Assembly: GCA_000153385.1 (NCBI GenBank) | Contig: CH672375.1 | Location: 540,352 to 604,351, forward strand | Source of the DNA: Flavobacteria bacterium BBFL7 | Lineage (GTDB): Bacteria > Bacteroidota > Bacteroidia > Flavobacteriales > Flavobacteriaceae | DNA length: 64,000 bases | Reading direction: 5' to 3' | Shown here: piece after piece, positions 1 to 9,540 of the stretch | How the letters are laid out: each line of letters opens with the position of its first letter | Position numbering within the stretch: the stretch's first letter is position 1 | The notes under the pieces: generated by a model | What the model was told of the DNA's origin: nothing | What the model saw: the letters and a program-made list of their open reading frames with translations, nothing else | The model's database searches: none | Made by a program: the position numbers and the translations under genes

Positions 1-2
1 TT

Positions 3-806
3 ATCAATATCCATCGTTATGACGTATCAAATGTTGGTGATTTATACTGTGCACCGCATCAATATTTTGAAGAATTAAAAGGCAAATATTCTGATATTTT
101 TCTTTACAAACGAACTGATAAAAGTGACAGGAACAAGCTAATAAATGATATGACCAACAACTCTCTAATTATAGGTGGTGGCGGTTTATTAAATAGAGGC
201 AGTTTTACAAATCAGATGAAGTTTTATGAGAAGCTAGCACAAAACGGTAAAAAAACAGTTTTATGGGGTGTCGGTCATAATGAGAAAAAAGCTAGTTTAT
301 ACGGTAAAATAAGCTCGTATGATGTAAATATTGAAAATTTTGGCATGGCTGGAACTAGAGATTACAGCATGCCAGGTGAGTGGTTACCATGCGTGAGCTG
401 CTTACATGACTTATTTGATAAATCTTATAGCTCAACGCAGGAAATAGGTGTTGTTTTCCATAAAAAAACGATTCAACAACCACATATCACTTCAAAATTT
501 AAAGATTTCCCCAGTACATCTAACACTATCGATCTAGAAGCACTTATTCAGTTTATAGGCAATAGTGAATATATTATCACAGATAGTTATCATGCTATGT
601 ATTGGTCTATGCTACTAGGTAAAAAAGTTGCAGTCATTCCTAATTCTTCAAAATTTTATGACTTTAAATACAATCCTGTATTTACAGATTTTGATAATGC
701 CATTAAACAGGTAAAGAAAGCATCGATAAAGGATGGATTGTTAGAGGAATGTCGTGAGCTAAATCGTAATTTTGCAAAAAGAGCTTTTAGTTATTTAGAG
801 ATCTAA
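3..806 (+). CDS. Polysaccharide pyruvyl transferase-like protein (5' end outside window)
   Basis: The reading frame is open from the left edge, so this gene is truncated by the window and about 267 C-terminal residues are visible. Near the visible N-terminus is GDLYCAP, about 40 residues later the glycine-rich IIGGGGLLN, and towards the C-terminus ITDSYHAMYWSMLLGKKVAV. This spacing (GD, then GGGG, then DSYHxxxxxxxxGK) is typical of the polysaccharide pyruvyl transferase (WcaK/CsaB-type) fold. Such enzymes act in the cytoplasm and add pyruvate ketals from PEP to sugars of surface polysaccharides. The first internal ATG (150) would cut off the conserved GD motif, so it is not the start. The gene probably closes a surface-polysaccharide locus to the left; the substrate cannot be told. 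Confidence 0.7.
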   Translation: MNIHRYDVSNVGDLYCAPHQYFEELKGKYSDIFLYKRTDKSDRNKLINDMTNNSLIIGGGGLLNRGSFTNQMKFYEKLAQNGKKTVLWGVGHNEKKASLYGKISSYDVNIENFGMAGTRDYSMPGEWLPCVSCLHDLFDKSYSSTQEIGVVFHKKTIQQPHITSKFKDFPSTSNTIDLEALIQFIGNSEYIITDSYHAMYWSMLLGKKVAVIPNSSKFYDFKYNPVFTDFDNAIKQVKKASIKDGLLEECRELNRNFAKRAFSYLEI

Positions 807-820
807 TAATACAGTAGAAT

Positions 821-1471
821 ATGCCACGACGCAGTGATCGCGATAAAAATAGAAGAGACCAAGTAAGAGGACGCACTCCTAGCAAGAAGAAGCAAGAAGT
901 CGTTGATCTACCTATGGAAGATGTAAGAGAAGCTGTAACAGCTTTAAAAAAGGGCAAAGTAATCTTATACCCTACCGATACTATTTATGGTATAGGCTGT
1001 GACGCTACTAACTATGATGCAATAGAAGAATTATACAAGATTAAGAAAAGAGATCGTTCAAAATCACTTATCATCTTAGTAGATAGTTTTGAAATGTTAG
1101 ATCGTTACATTGAAGAAGTGCCAGAGATGGCATGGCAAGTTTTAAAATTAAATAAAAAGCCCCTTACCATTATCTATGATAGGCCCAAGGCAGTAGCCGA
1201 AAATCTTATCGCTGCAGACAACACTCTCGCTATAAGAGTTACAAATGATCCAGTATGCCGTGCCTTAATAAGAGGTTTAAGAAAGCCTATCGTTTCAACT
1301 AGTGCAAATCTAAGTGGAGAAAAAACGCCTGTAGGATTTATAGATATCAGTGAAGAATTGAAAAGTAGAGTTGATCATATCTTAGACTTACCTCTAGCAA
1401 AAACAAATGTTCCACCATCATCTATCATTAAAATTTCAAATGATGGAACGATGAAAATATTGAGAAAGTAA
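821..1471 (+). CDS. tsaC: L-threonylcarbamoyladenylate synthase (Sua5/YrdC/TsaC family)
   Basis: This enzyme makes threonylcarbamoyl-AMP from threonine, bicarbonate and ATP, the first step of the t6A37 modification of ANN-decoding tRNAs. The YrdC core covers residues about 30-216: KGKVILYPTDTIYGIGCDA (nucleotide/threonine pocket), KKRDRSKSLIIL and STSANLSGEKTP are all visible. Residues 1-30 form a strongly basic extension (RRSDRDKNRRDQVRGR) that is not part of the core and may help tRNA or ribosome association. The gene starts 14 nt after the preceding stop and 4 nt before cca, so it is probably cotranscribed with that tRNA-maturation gene. The related YciO subfamily is the main alternative. 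Confidence 0.88.
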   Translation: MPRRSDRDKNRRDQVRGRTPSKKKQEVVDLPMEDVREAVTALKKGKVILYPTDTIYGIGCDATNYDAIEELYKIKKRDRSKSLIILVDSFEMLDRYIEEVPEMAWQVLKLNKKPLTIIYDRPKAVAENLIAADNTLAIRVTNDPVCRALIRGLRKPIVSTSANLSGEKTPVGFIDISEELKSRVDHILDLPLAKTNVPPSSIIKISNDGTMKILRK

Positions 1472-1475
1472 TAAC

Positions 1476-2909
1476 ATGGAGCAACTGCAATTTAAAGATG
1501 CAATCTCACATCCAGTATTTAAAACCATTAGTGACGCAGCAGCAGCAATAGGAGTTGAGGCCTATGTAATTGGTGGTTTTGTAAGAGACTATTTTCTTAA
1601 ACGTGGTGCAAAACAAGATATAGATATCGTCGCAGTAGGTAGCGGTATAGAACTTGCCCAAAAAGTAGCAGCATTATTACCACAAAGCACTAAAGTATCT
1701 GTCTTTAAAACCTATGGTACTGCTATGGTTAAAACAGATGATTTTGAATTAGAATTTGTAGGTGCACGCAAAGAAAGTTACACTAGAGATAGCCGTAATC
1801 CTATTGTAGAAGATGGTACATTAGAAGACGATCAAAATCGTAGAGACTTTACTATTAACGCCATGGCTTTCTCGTTAAGCTCTCAAAACTACGGGCAATT
1901 AGTGGATCCATTTAACGGTATGGTAGATCTTGAGAAAAAGATTATTAAAACACCGTTAGAACCTAACGTTACCTATAGTGATGATCCACTGCGCATGATG
2001 CGTGCAATTAGATTTGCAGCACAATTAAACTTTAGAATTGAAGACACATCGTTTCACAGTATAAAGAATAATGCAAGTCGTATTAAAATCATTACAAATG
2101 AGCGTATCATCACAGAATTGAATAAAATAATGATGTGTGATGAGCCATCACATGGGTTTATTTTATTAGAAAAAACCGGACTCTTATCTTACTTCTTGCC
2201 TGAACTTACTGCCCTTAAAGGTATTGAGGAAATTGAAGGTCAAAAACATAAAGATAACTTCTATCATACTTTAGAAGTAGTAGACAATATATCACGTAAC
2301 ACAGATAATCTTTGGTTGCGTTGGGCCGCATTACTACATGATATCGGAAAAGCGCCTACTAAAAAGTTTAGTAAAAAAGTAGGCTGGACTTTCCACGGTC
2401 ACGAGTTTAAAGGTGCAAAAATGGTTTACCATCTTTTCAAACGTTTAAAAATGCCCCTTAATGATAAGATGAAATTTGTGCAATTAATGGTACGTATGTC
2501 ATCTAGACCTATTGCAGTAATTGATGAAAGTGCTACTGACAGTGCCGTACGCAGATTGGTACATGACGCCGGTGATCACATAGAAGATTTAATGACTTTA
2601 TGCGAAGCAGATATTACCACTAAAAACCCATTCCGTTTTAAAAAATATCATAGCAACTTTCAAAAAGTAAGAGACAAAATTGTTGAGGTAGAAGAACGCG
2701 ATCATGTACGTAACTTCCAGCCACCAGTAAGTGGAGAAGAGATTATGGAAGCATTTAATCTACAACCATGTCGTGAGATAGGAATGATTAAGAGCGCTAT
2801 TAAAAACTCTATTCTTGATGGTCATATACCTAATGAACATGATGCTGCCTATGCTTTTATGATAGAAAAAGGTAAAAAATTAGGACTTACTCAAGTAGGA
2901 GAACTTTAA
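1476..2909 (+). CDS. cca: CCA-adding tRNA nucleotidyltransferase with HD domain
   Basis: Class II nucleotidyltransferase that adds or repairs the 3' CCA end of tRNAs. The N-terminal head has GGFVRDYFLKR followed by DIDIV (metal-binding DxD) at about residues 33-53, and RRDFTINAMAF further on, the hallmark RRD block. A C-terminal HD phosphohydrolase-like domain carries LLHDIGKAPT near residue 290. Length (477 aa) fits Bacteroidetes CCA enzymes with an HD domain. It begins 4 nt after the threonylcarbamoyl-AMP synthase gene. The enzyme is needed here: the tRNA-Glu gene at 61617-61688 does not encode CCA. A poly(A) polymerase role is a less likely alternative. Confidence 0.93.
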   Translation: MEQLQFKDAISHPVFKTISDAAAAIGVEAYVIGGFVRDYFLKRGAKQDIDIVAVGSGIELAQKVAALLPQSTKVSVFKTYGTAMVKTDDFELEFVGARKESYTRDSRNPIVEDGTLEDDQNRRDFTINAMAFSLSSQNYGQLVDPFNGMVDLEKKIIKTPLEPNVTYSDDPLRMMRAIRFAAQLNFRIEDTSFHSIKNNASRIKIITNERIITELNKIMMCDEPSHGFILLEKTGLLSYFLPELTALKGIEEIEGQKHKDNFYHTLEVVDNISRNTDNLWLRWAALLHDIGKAPTKKFSKKVGWTFHGHEFKGAKMVYHLFKRLKMPLNDKMKFVQLMVRMSSRPIAVIDESATDSAVRRLVHDAGDHIEDLMTLCEADITTKNPFRFKKYHSNFQKVRDKIVEVEERDHVRNFQPPVSGEEIMEAFNLQPCREIGMIKSAIKNSILDGHIPNEHDAAYAFMIEKGKKLGLTQVGEL

Positions 2910-2915
2910 GAATTT

Positions 2916-2931
2916 CGCTTTCGCGAAAGCG
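2916..2931. repeat. Iterated palindrome, full 16-bp copy (intergenic)
   Basis: Perfect self-complementary CGCTTTCGCGAAAGCG in the 46-bp gap between cca and the polyQ secreted protein. It lies 12 bp upstream of a -7-like box (2944-2951), so it covers the region where a -33 element would sit. Confidence 0.9.
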
Positions 2932-2943
2932 ATACACATTTGC

Positions 2944-2951
2944 TATCTTTA
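2944..2951 (+). promoter_or_regulatory. Putative -7 box, nearly abutting the start codon
   Basis: TATCTTTA matches the Bacteroidetes -7 consensus TAnnTTTG except the last base and ends 4 nt before ATG 2956. No TTG at the usual -33 distance is seen; the iterated palindrome occupies that region. Confidence 0.4.
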
Positions 2952-2955
2952 ACTT

Positions 2956-3396
2956 ATGAAAATTAATGCGCTATATATTTTCCTATTAGGCCTTATGAGT
3001 TGGCAAGCAAGCTCGCAATTAGACAATAATAGTAATCTAGAACAATATAATCTTTATGTATTACCTCAAACACAGATTGAGGTTAAGCTTAGCTTTGATA
3101 GTAGAGTATTACGCAATGATCCTCGAGCTTTTTCTGTAACGCCAGGTCGAGAAGGCATCGATATGATGGCAATATATAAAGAACAAGAAGACCTAGAAGA
3201 AAAAGAGTATACACCCAATGTAGTTGCGCATTTTGAACGCAAAAGACAGCAACAGCAACAGCAGCAAAGCACCTTATCTAGACCTACTAGTCTTACAGCG
3301 CAAAACCCATATTATACCAACTCAACTTTCGTTGTTCAACAAATGAGAAGACAGAGTTATTTCAATCAATTATACAGACCTATTTACAGATATTAA
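2956..3396 (+). CDS. Small secreted protein with polyglutamine tract, unknown function
   Basis: I do not recognise this family. The 146-residue product starts with a cleavable signal peptide (hydrophobic LYIFLLGLMSW, then ASSQ), so it should be exported to the periplasm or cell surface. The rest is polar. Around residue 98 is a run of seven glutamines written with alternating CAG and CAA codons, which argues that the tract is kept at the protein level and is not a pure triplet-slippage product. The C-terminus is rich in Tyr, Arg and Gln (YFNQLYRPIYRY). It ends immediately before the pepT start codon, so it is cotranscribed with pepT, but nothing links the two functionally. Confidence 0.7.
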   Translation: MKINALYIFLLGLMSWQASSQLDNNSNLEQYNLYVLPQTQIEVKLSFDSRVLRNDPRAFSVTPGREGIDMMAIYKEQEDLEEKEYTPNVVAHFERKRQQQQQQQSTLSRPTSLTAQNPYYTNSTFVVQQMRRQSYFNQLYRPIYRY

Positions 3397-4632
3397 ATGA
3401 TCAATAAACAAGAAATTACAGACAGATTTATCAGTTACATCACTATCGACACTGAGTCTGATCCAACTAGTGATACCACGCCTAGTACAGAAAAGCAATG
3501 GGATCTAGCCCGTAAACTACATCAGGAACTAATTGATATGGGAATGAGTGATGTGTCTATTGATGAGAATGCATATGTCATGGCTACCTTACCGTCTAAT
3601 GTCGATAAAGATGTACCGATTATAGGGTTTATTTCTCATTTTGATAGCACCCCAGACTTTACTGGAAAAGATATCAAACCTCAAATTATCCATGATTATG
3701 ATGGTGGTGATATACCTCTTAAAGGAAGTGATCTAGTATTGACACCAGATTATTTTGAATCCTTATTACAATATAAAGGACAGACTATAATTACCACAGA
3801 TGGCACCACTCTACTTGCAGCAGACGATAAGGCTGGCATAACGGAAATCATGACCGCTATGAAAGTGATGATTGATAATCCTTCTATTCAACACGGTACA
3901 ATTAAAGTAGGCTTTACACCAGATGAAGAAATAGGTCGTGGTGCTCACAAATTTGATGTAGCAAAATTTGGCGCAGATTGGGCTTACACCATGGATGGTA
4001 GCCAGATAGGTGAACTGGAATACGAAAACTTTAATGCTGCCGGTGCTGTAGTCACATTTCATGGCAAGATTGTACATCCTGGATATGCAAAAGGTAAGAT
4101 GATCAACTCTATGTATATCGCGCAAGAGTTTATAGAGTCGCTTCCTAGAATGGAAACTCCAGAGCATACAGAAGATTATCAAGGTTTTTTCCACTTGCAC
4201 AAAATGAAAGGTGCTGTGGAAAAAACAGAGCTACAATATATTATCAGAGACCATGATCGTGAGCATTTTGAGGCACGTAAAGAGGTTATGAATAAGCTTG
4301 TTGCTGATTTAAATGCGCAATATGACCGTGAAGCTGTAACGATAGAAATTAATGATCAATATTTCAATATGCGTGAAAAGGTGGAACCGGTAATGCATAT
4401 CGTTGATGTTGCGGAAAAGGCAATGCGAGAGTTAGAAATAGAACCTCTAATTAAACCTATACGTGGTGGAACAGATGGCTCTCAATTAAGCTATATGGGG
4501 TTACCATGTCCTAACATTTTTGCAGGTGGCCATAATTTTCATGGACCTTATGAGTATGTTCCTGTAGAAAGCATGATGAAAGCAACAGAAGTAATTGTAA
4601 AAATAGCTCAACTGGTAGCGAGTGATAGTTAA
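3397..4632 (+). CDS. pepT: Peptidase T (tripeptide aminopeptidase)
   Basis: M20-family zinc aminopeptidase that removes the N-terminal residue of tripeptides in the cytoplasm. The di-zinc ligands expected for PepT are all present: His in GFISHFDSTPDF (about 82), Asp in LLAADDKAG (about 142), Glu pair in TPDEEIG (about 175), Asp in MDGSQIG (about 198) and the C-terminal His in GGHNFHGPYE (about 380). Its 411 residues match the family. The ATG follows directly on the stop codon of the polyQ gene with no gap, suggesting translational coupling. Confidence 0.95.
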   Translation: MINKQEITDRFISYITIDTESDPTSDTTPSTEKQWDLARKLHQELIDMGMSDVSIDENAYVMATLPSNVDKDVPIIGFISHFDSTPDFTGKDIKPQIIHDYDGGDIPLKGSDLVLTPDYFESLLQYKGQTIITTDGTTLLAADDKAGITEIMTAMKVMIDNPSIQHGTIKVGFTPDEEIGRGAHKFDVAKFGADWAYTMDGSQIGELEYENFNAAGAVVTFHGKIVHPGYAKGKMINSMYIAQEFIESLPRMETPEHTEDYQGFFHLHKMKGAVEKTELQYIIRDHDREHFEARKEVMNKLVADLNAQYDREAVTIEINDQYFNMREKVEPVMHIVDVAEKAMRELEIEPLIKPIRGGTDGSQLSYMGLPCPNIFAGGHNFHGPYEYVPVESMMKATEVIVKIAQLVASDS

Positions 4633-4702
4633 TACAATAGTTCGTCATATTGATAATAATTAAAACTTCTCTTTTAGAACCTGATAACCAACTACTATTT
4701 AA

Positions 4703-5065
4703 ATGGCAAATCCTAAAGCTAGAAACACCGTAGAATATATATCCTTTTCTCCAAAATGGGAATCGCATTTTAATGCAATTCACAAAGTATTACAAAATAC
4801 AGAACTAGAGGAGACGATAAAATGGGGCGCACCGTGCTATACTTTTAAAGGAAAAAATTTGATAGGCATGGTCGGATTTAAAAACCATTGTGCGGTTTGG
4901 TTTCATAAAGGTGCTCTTTTAAAAGATGACAATGATATTCTTATTAATGCACAACCTGGTAAAACGCAAATGTTAAGACAAATACGTTATACAGAGAACG
5001 AGACAGTTGACACACAATTACTAGAGAATTATATTTCTGAAACTATAGAAAATGAAAAAGGTTAA
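4703..5065 (+). CDS. DUF1801 (YdhG-like) domain protein
   Basis: A 120-residue cytoplasmic protein without signal peptide. The pattern IHKVLQNTELEETIKWGAPCYTFKGKNLIGM, then NHCAVWFHKGALL and LRQIRYTENE, matches the DUF1801/YdhG-like fold found alone in many bacteria, whose biochemical role is not established. It is the last gene of a plus-strand run and ends inside a strong hairpin terminator (5057-5086) that also faces the oppositely oriented GH31 gene. No partner is suggested by the context. Confidence 0.8.
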   Translation: MANPKARNTVEYISFSPKWESHFNAIHKVLQNTELEETIKWGAPCYTFKGKNLIGMVGFKNHCAVWFHKGALLKDDNDILINAQPGKTQMLRQIRYTENETVDTQLLENYISETIENEKG

Positions 5066-5095
5066 GCATATAAATGCTTAACCTTTCACTTTTTT
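5057..5095. terminator. Bidirectional intrinsic terminator
   Basis: Perfect 13-bp stem (5057-5069 with 5074-5086), loop ATAA, followed by a T-rich run; the other strand also ends in T. The hairpin overlaps the stop codon of the DUF1801 gene and separates it from the convergent GH31 gene. Confidence 0.85.
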
Positions 5096-5106
5096 CAAAT
5101 AGCCTA

Positions 5107-7509
5107 CTACTTCCCTACAATATGTAATTCAACAAAGTTTTTATTTACATACATCGTTTGTGTAGTAAGGTCGTAGTTAAGATCTTCCATACTTATTTTT
5201 AAATTATCAACTTCTACATAATCAATTTCAAATGGAAGACCTATAAAGTTGAGACGTAACGTCTCATATTCTGTAGTGTATTTACCATCCTTGTATTGAG
5301 AGATAATTATTTCATTTTCTGTACCATTGAATGATAAGTTGCGTAGACTAAAACGTCCTTTTTTATAGTCATAACCATCACTAGCGTCTTCATAAACAAC
5401 AGATTTATCTTTCCCTATAGCGCAATAAACATCTAGTGTAAGAAATTCTATTTCTTTTTCACCTACATATTGCATCACTGGATACCTAGGAATAATCGAA
5501 CCAGCTTTAACAAACAATGGGATTTCATCAATATCTGCATCTACCCATGCTTCCTTTCCACCTATTATCGTTTCTCTAGTCCAGAAGTTATACCATTCTC
5601 CACGTGGAATGTACATTCGACGACCTTTAGCATTAGGTTCAAGGACTGGACAAACTAAGAATTTATCACCATACATAAATTCATCATTACGATAATGTGT
5701 TTGCGCGTCTTCTTGATCATATACAACTAGTGACTTTAACATAGGTATTCCTTCCTCAACATACTGCCAGAAAGTAGTGTATAGATATGGCAATAACTTA
5801 TAACGTAACTCAACAAACTTACGCGTGATGTTTGTTACGTTTTCATCAAATGTCCACGGCTCTTGATCACCATGATCACCGCTAGAATGCACTCGACAAA
5901 AAGGATGAAAAACACCTAAGGCTATCCATCTGGCAAATAGCTCGCCCGTAGGCTGCTCAGCAAAGCCACCAATATCTGATCCGGCAAATGACATTCCTGA
6001 AAGTGACATACGTTGTGCTTGAATATTTGCAATACTTAGATGTTCCCAAGTAGCCACATTATCTCCAAACCAGCTACTCGTATAACGTTGCGTACCTGAA
6101 TATGCAGACCTAGTAATTACAAATGGTCTCTTAGGGTAAATAAATTTCTTCACACCTTCATAAGTGGCACGTGCCATTTGCATTCCATAAATATTATGTG
6201 CTTTTCTATGAGAACATGGGTGGCCATCAAAATCGTGTCGCACATCATCAGGGAACGTCTTATTAGGAACTTCCATAACTGCTGGTTCATTCATATCATT
6301 CCAGATACCAGCAAGCCCATTATCTGCAATTAAACCTTTAAATAAATCTGCCCACCAAGTTCGTACTTTTGGATTAGTATAATCTGGAAAATAACATTGC
6401 CCTGGCCATACTTTACCCTTCATATATGGACCATCTGCACGTTTACAGAAATAATCTTTTTCCATCGCTTCTTGATACACACTATATTCAGGATCTACTT
6501 TAATACCAGGATCTATAATTGCAATCGTTTTAAAGCCATCTTCTCGCAAATCGCTTATCATTTGAGTAGGATTAGGGAATTTCTGCTCATCCCATGTAAA
6601 GCAACGGAAACCATCCATGTAATCAATATCTAAATAAATCGCGTCACACGGAATTTGTAATTCACGGAATTTTGCAGCCACTTCTCTTACATTGCTCTCT
6701 GGATAATAACTCCATTTACATTGATGATAACCTAGAGCCCATAAAGGAGGCAACTCTGGTTTACCTGTTAATTCTGTATAACCACTTACCACACTATTAA
6801 CATCTGGGCCATAAATAAAATAATAATCCATCACTCCACCTTGAGCCCAGAAGCTTGTAACATGATGGCGTTCTTGAGCAAAATCAAAAAACGACCTAAA
6901 GGTGTTGTCAAAGAAAATACCGTAAGAAATTTTATTCTGTAGCCCTATGTAAAAAGGTACGTTCTTATAAAGTGGATCTGTTTGTTTTCCAAAAGCGTAC
7001 TGATCGGTTCCCCATAATTCAAATCGTTTAGCACGCATATTATTATCTGCTGGTTTATCACCTAACCCATAATAGCTCTCACCAGGTTGCGCTTTTTTAG
7101 ACATTTTTACTATCTCACCACCGTATTGATAACTTTCTTCATAATGAAAACCTAGTTCATCTTCACATACTATTTTACCATCTAAATCAAAAATACGTGA
7201 TCGTAAATCAGCCTTTGATATCTTACATATAATTTTAGAAGTTGTTATTTCATAATGGTTTTCCTTTTCAATAACCTCTAATTTATTATAACCGCGATTT
7301 CCATCTTCATCGATTGCATAAGAAAAATCTTCCTCCAGTTTACCTCCAGTACCATATTTGAATCTGATAACGCTGTCGCGAAAAACTTGTAAGCGCAATA
7401 TCACACCGTTATCAGTGTTAAAGGTTAAAGTGTCGACTACTTGGTCAAACTGGTTTAATTTACCAGGAAAGACATTCCCTTGACTATGTAACTCTGTATT
7501 TGTAATCAT
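5107..7509 (-). CDS. Glycoside hydrolase family 31 alpha-glucosidase
   Basis: An 800-residue GH31 enzyme that releases glucose from alpha-linked glucans. The nucleophile lies in GIWNDMNEP near residue 403 and the acid/base region in SSWFGDNVATW near residue 480; DIDYMDGFRCFTWD is the usual upstream block. An N-terminal beta-sandwich (about 1-250) and C-terminal beta domains flank the barrel. No signal peptide is seen, so the enzyme is predicted to be cytoplasmic. It is the last gene of the glgA-glgC-glgB run (126-nt gap after glgB), which suggests a role in breaking down glycogen or maltodextrin. A weak copy of the iterated palindrome lies in its codons (7371-7387). Confidence 0.92.
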   Translation of the reverse strand: MITNTELHSQGNVFPGKLNQFDQVVDTLTFNTDNGVILRLQVFRDSVIRFKYGTGGKLEEDFSYAIDEDGNRGYNKLEVIEKENHYEITTSKIICKISKADLRSRIFDLDGKIVCEDELGFHYEESYQYGGEIVKMSKKAQPGESYYGLGDKPADNNMRAKRFELWGTDQYAFGKQTDPLYKNVPFYIGLQNKISYGIFFDNTFRSFFDFAQERHHVTSFWAQGGVMDYYFIYGPDVNSVVSGYTELTGKPELPPLWALGYHQCKWSYYPESNVREVAAKFRELQIPCDAIYLDIDYMDGFRCFTWDEQKFPNPTQMISDLREDGFKTIAIIDPGIKVDPEYSVYQEAMEKDYFCKRADGPYMKGKVWPGQCYFPDYTNPKVRTWWADLFKGLIADNGLAGIWNDMNEPAVMEVPNKTFPDDVRHDFDGHPCSHRKAHNIYGMQMARATYEGVKKFIYPKRPFVITRSAYSGTQRYTSSWFGDNVATWEHLSIANIQAQRMSLSGMSFAGSDIGGFAEQPTGELFARWIALGVFHPFCRVHSSGDHGDQEPWTFDENVTNITRKFVELRYKLLPYLYTTFWQYVEEGIPMLKSLVVYDQEDAQTHYRNDEFMYGDKFLVCPVLEPNAKGRRMYIPRGEWYNFWTRETIIGGKEAWVDADIDEIPLFVKAGSIIPRYPVMQYVGEKEIEFLTLDVYCAIGKDKSVVYEDASDGYDYKKGRFSLRNLSFNGTENEIIISQYKDGKYTTEYETLRLNFIGLPFEIDYVEVDNLKISMEDLNYDLTTQTMYVNKNFVELHIVGK

Positions 7510-7635
7510 AAAATGATGATATTCAATATTTTAACGTGACGCCATTTTTATAAGGCCATACCGTTGAAGGTATAAAAAAAGGTTGAAAAGGGATCCTAAA
7601 AACAAAAATTGTTACGAGAACGTTGTCGATAAACT

Positions 7636-9537
7636 TTACTCGGCTTTATAAATTACAACTCCTAAAGGTGGCAAATTTAAGGCTGCACTTTGTAATCGCT
7701 GTTGCCACTGTTTATTTTGTGAATTAAAACTTTTTTGCACTTCAAAGCCAGAGCCACCATAATCAATTTCATCACTATTGAAAAGCAACTTATAAATTCC
7801 CTTTGTGGGTAAACCTATTAGATAGTTTACTCGTGGTTCTGGTGTTAGATTACAAATTATGACAACTTGCGAGTTATCGCTACTACGAACATAACTGATT
7901 ACAGTATTCTCAGCATCCTCATGTGAGATCCATGCAAAACCGTCATCATCAAATTGTTTTTCATGTAATGCTTTTTGTGATCTATATAATTGATTGAGAT
8001 CTGTTATTAAGTTTTGAATACCTTGATGAGGAGCAAATTCTGTAAGATGCCAATCAAGACTACTTTCAAAATTCCACTCTTCATGTTGTCCAAACTCTGA
8101 TCCCATCATCAATAATTTTCCTCCTGAATGTGTAAACATATAACTATAGAGCAATCTCAAATTAGCAAATTTTTGCCATTGATCTCCAGGCATTCTCCCA
8201 AGAATAGAGCTTTTACCGTATACAACCTCATCGTGCGATAATGGCAACATAAAATTCTCAGTAAAAGCATAAGTCATGGAAAAAGTTAAATCATTTTGAT
8301 GATGACGTCTGTGAATGGGATCTTTTTTAAAGTATTCTAATGTATCATGCATCCAACCCATCATCCATTTCATACCAAAACCTAGTCCACCTATAGAAGT
8401 TGGTTTACTCACCATAGGGAAACTAGTGCTTTCTTCGGCAATTGTTTGTGTGTCGGGATAATTGAGATATACCGCTTCGTTCATTTCTTTTAAGAATGTT
8501 ATGGCTTCTAGATTTACCCTACCACCATTTATATTAGGTTCCCACTCGCCTTCTTCACGAGAGTAATCTAAAAATAACATACTCGCTACCGCATCTACTC
8601 TTAAACCATCAATATGATACTGATCGAGCCAAAACAGCGCATTAGAAATCAAAAAACTCTTGACCTCATTACGTCCATAATTGAATATAAGTGATTTCCA
8701 GTCTGGATGATATCCACGTTTTCTATCAGGATGTTCATATAAATGCGTCCCATCAAAATTTCCTAAACCATGCACATCTTCAGGAAAATGAGATGGTACC
8801 CAATCAAGTATAACTCCGATTCCTGCATTATGACAAGCATTAACGAGTTCTTGAAATTCTTCTGGATAGCCGAACCTCGCCGTTGGAGCAAAATAGCCGG
8901 TTATTTGGTAACCCCATGAAGGATCATATGGATACTCCATAATGGGCATGAACTCGATGTGAGTAAATTGCATCTTTTTCGCGTAAGCAACTAACTCTAA
9001 AGAAAGTTCGTGATAACTTAAGCTTCGATTTTCTTCTATCTTCCGTTTCCAACTACCCAAATGAACTTCATACACCGAGTATGGAGCATTTAGTGCATTG
9101 TGTGTGGCACGAGATTGCATCCATTGTTGATCACTCCATTTAGGCTTATAATCATATACGATACTGGCCGTCTTAGGTGGATGCTCACAACGTCTCGCAT
9201 AGGGATCAGCTTTTTCTGTGACTATTCCATGATTAGTGGAATGGATTTTATATTTATAAGTCATGCCGTGTAAAACGCCAGGAATAAATCCTTCCCAGAT
9301 ACCGCTGCTATCCCAGCGCACATTGAGCTGATGTTGTTCTCCATCCCAGAAATTAAAATCGCCCATCACTCCAACGGATTGTGCACTAGGCGCCCATACA
9401 GCAAAATAAGTTCCACGAACTCCATTTACCTTTATAACATGCGAACCCATTTTTTCATACAAACGATAATGCTTTCCACTCTTAAAAAGGTTGATATCAA
9501 AATCTGTAAATAAGCTATGTATCTGAACCTTACTCAT
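7636..9537 (-). CDS. glgB: 1,4-alpha-glucan branching enzyme
   Basis: GH13 enzyme that creates alpha-1,6 branches in growing glycogen. An N-terminal CBM48 module (about 20-125; WAPSAQSVGVMGDFNFWDG) precedes the barrel with nucleophile Asp in GLRVDAVASML (about 311), general acid Glu in IAEES (about 366) and LSHDEV (about 434). At 633 residues it is the usual size for a bacterial GlgB lacking the extra N1 module. Its start lies 3 nt after the glgC stop, so the two are cotranscribed. Confidence 0.96.
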   Translation of the reverse strand: MSKVQIHSLFTDFDINLFKSGKHYRLYEKMGSHVIKVNGVRGTYFAVWAPSAQSVGVMGDFNFWDGEQHQLNVRWDSSGIWEGFIPGVLHGMTYKYKIHSTNHGIVTEKADPYARRCEHPPKTASIVYDYKPKWSDQQWMQSRATHNALNAPYSVYEVHLGSWKRKIEENRSLSYHELSLELVAYAKKMQFTHIEFMPIMEYPYDPSWGYQITGYFAPTARFGYPEEFQELVNACHNAGIGVILDWVPSHFPEDVHGLGNFDGTHLYEHPDRKRGYHPDWKSLIFNYGRNEVKSFLISNALFWLDQYHIDGLRVDAVASMLFLDYSREEGEWEPNINGGRVNLEAITFLKEMNEAVYLNYPDTQTIAEESTSFPMVSKPTSIGGLGFGMKWMMGWMHDTLEYFKKDPIHRRHHQNDLTFSMTYAFTENFMLPLSHDEVVYGKSSILGRMPGDQWQKFANLRLLYSYMFTHSGGKLLMMGSEFGQHEEWNFESSLDWHLTEFAPHQGIQNLITDLNQLYRSQKALHEKQFDDDGFAWISHEDAENTVISYVRSSDNSQVVIICNLTPEPRVNYLIGLPTKGIYKLLFNSDEIDYGGSGFEVQKSFNSQNKQWQQRLQSAALNLPPLGVVIYKAE

Positions 9538-9540
9538 CAG

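Noticed and set aside
7371-7387. Additional palindrome copy in the GH31 gene (CGCTGTCGCGAAAA...)
   Set aside because: Several substitutions from the consensus; may be a decayed copy or coincidence, so not listed as a feature.
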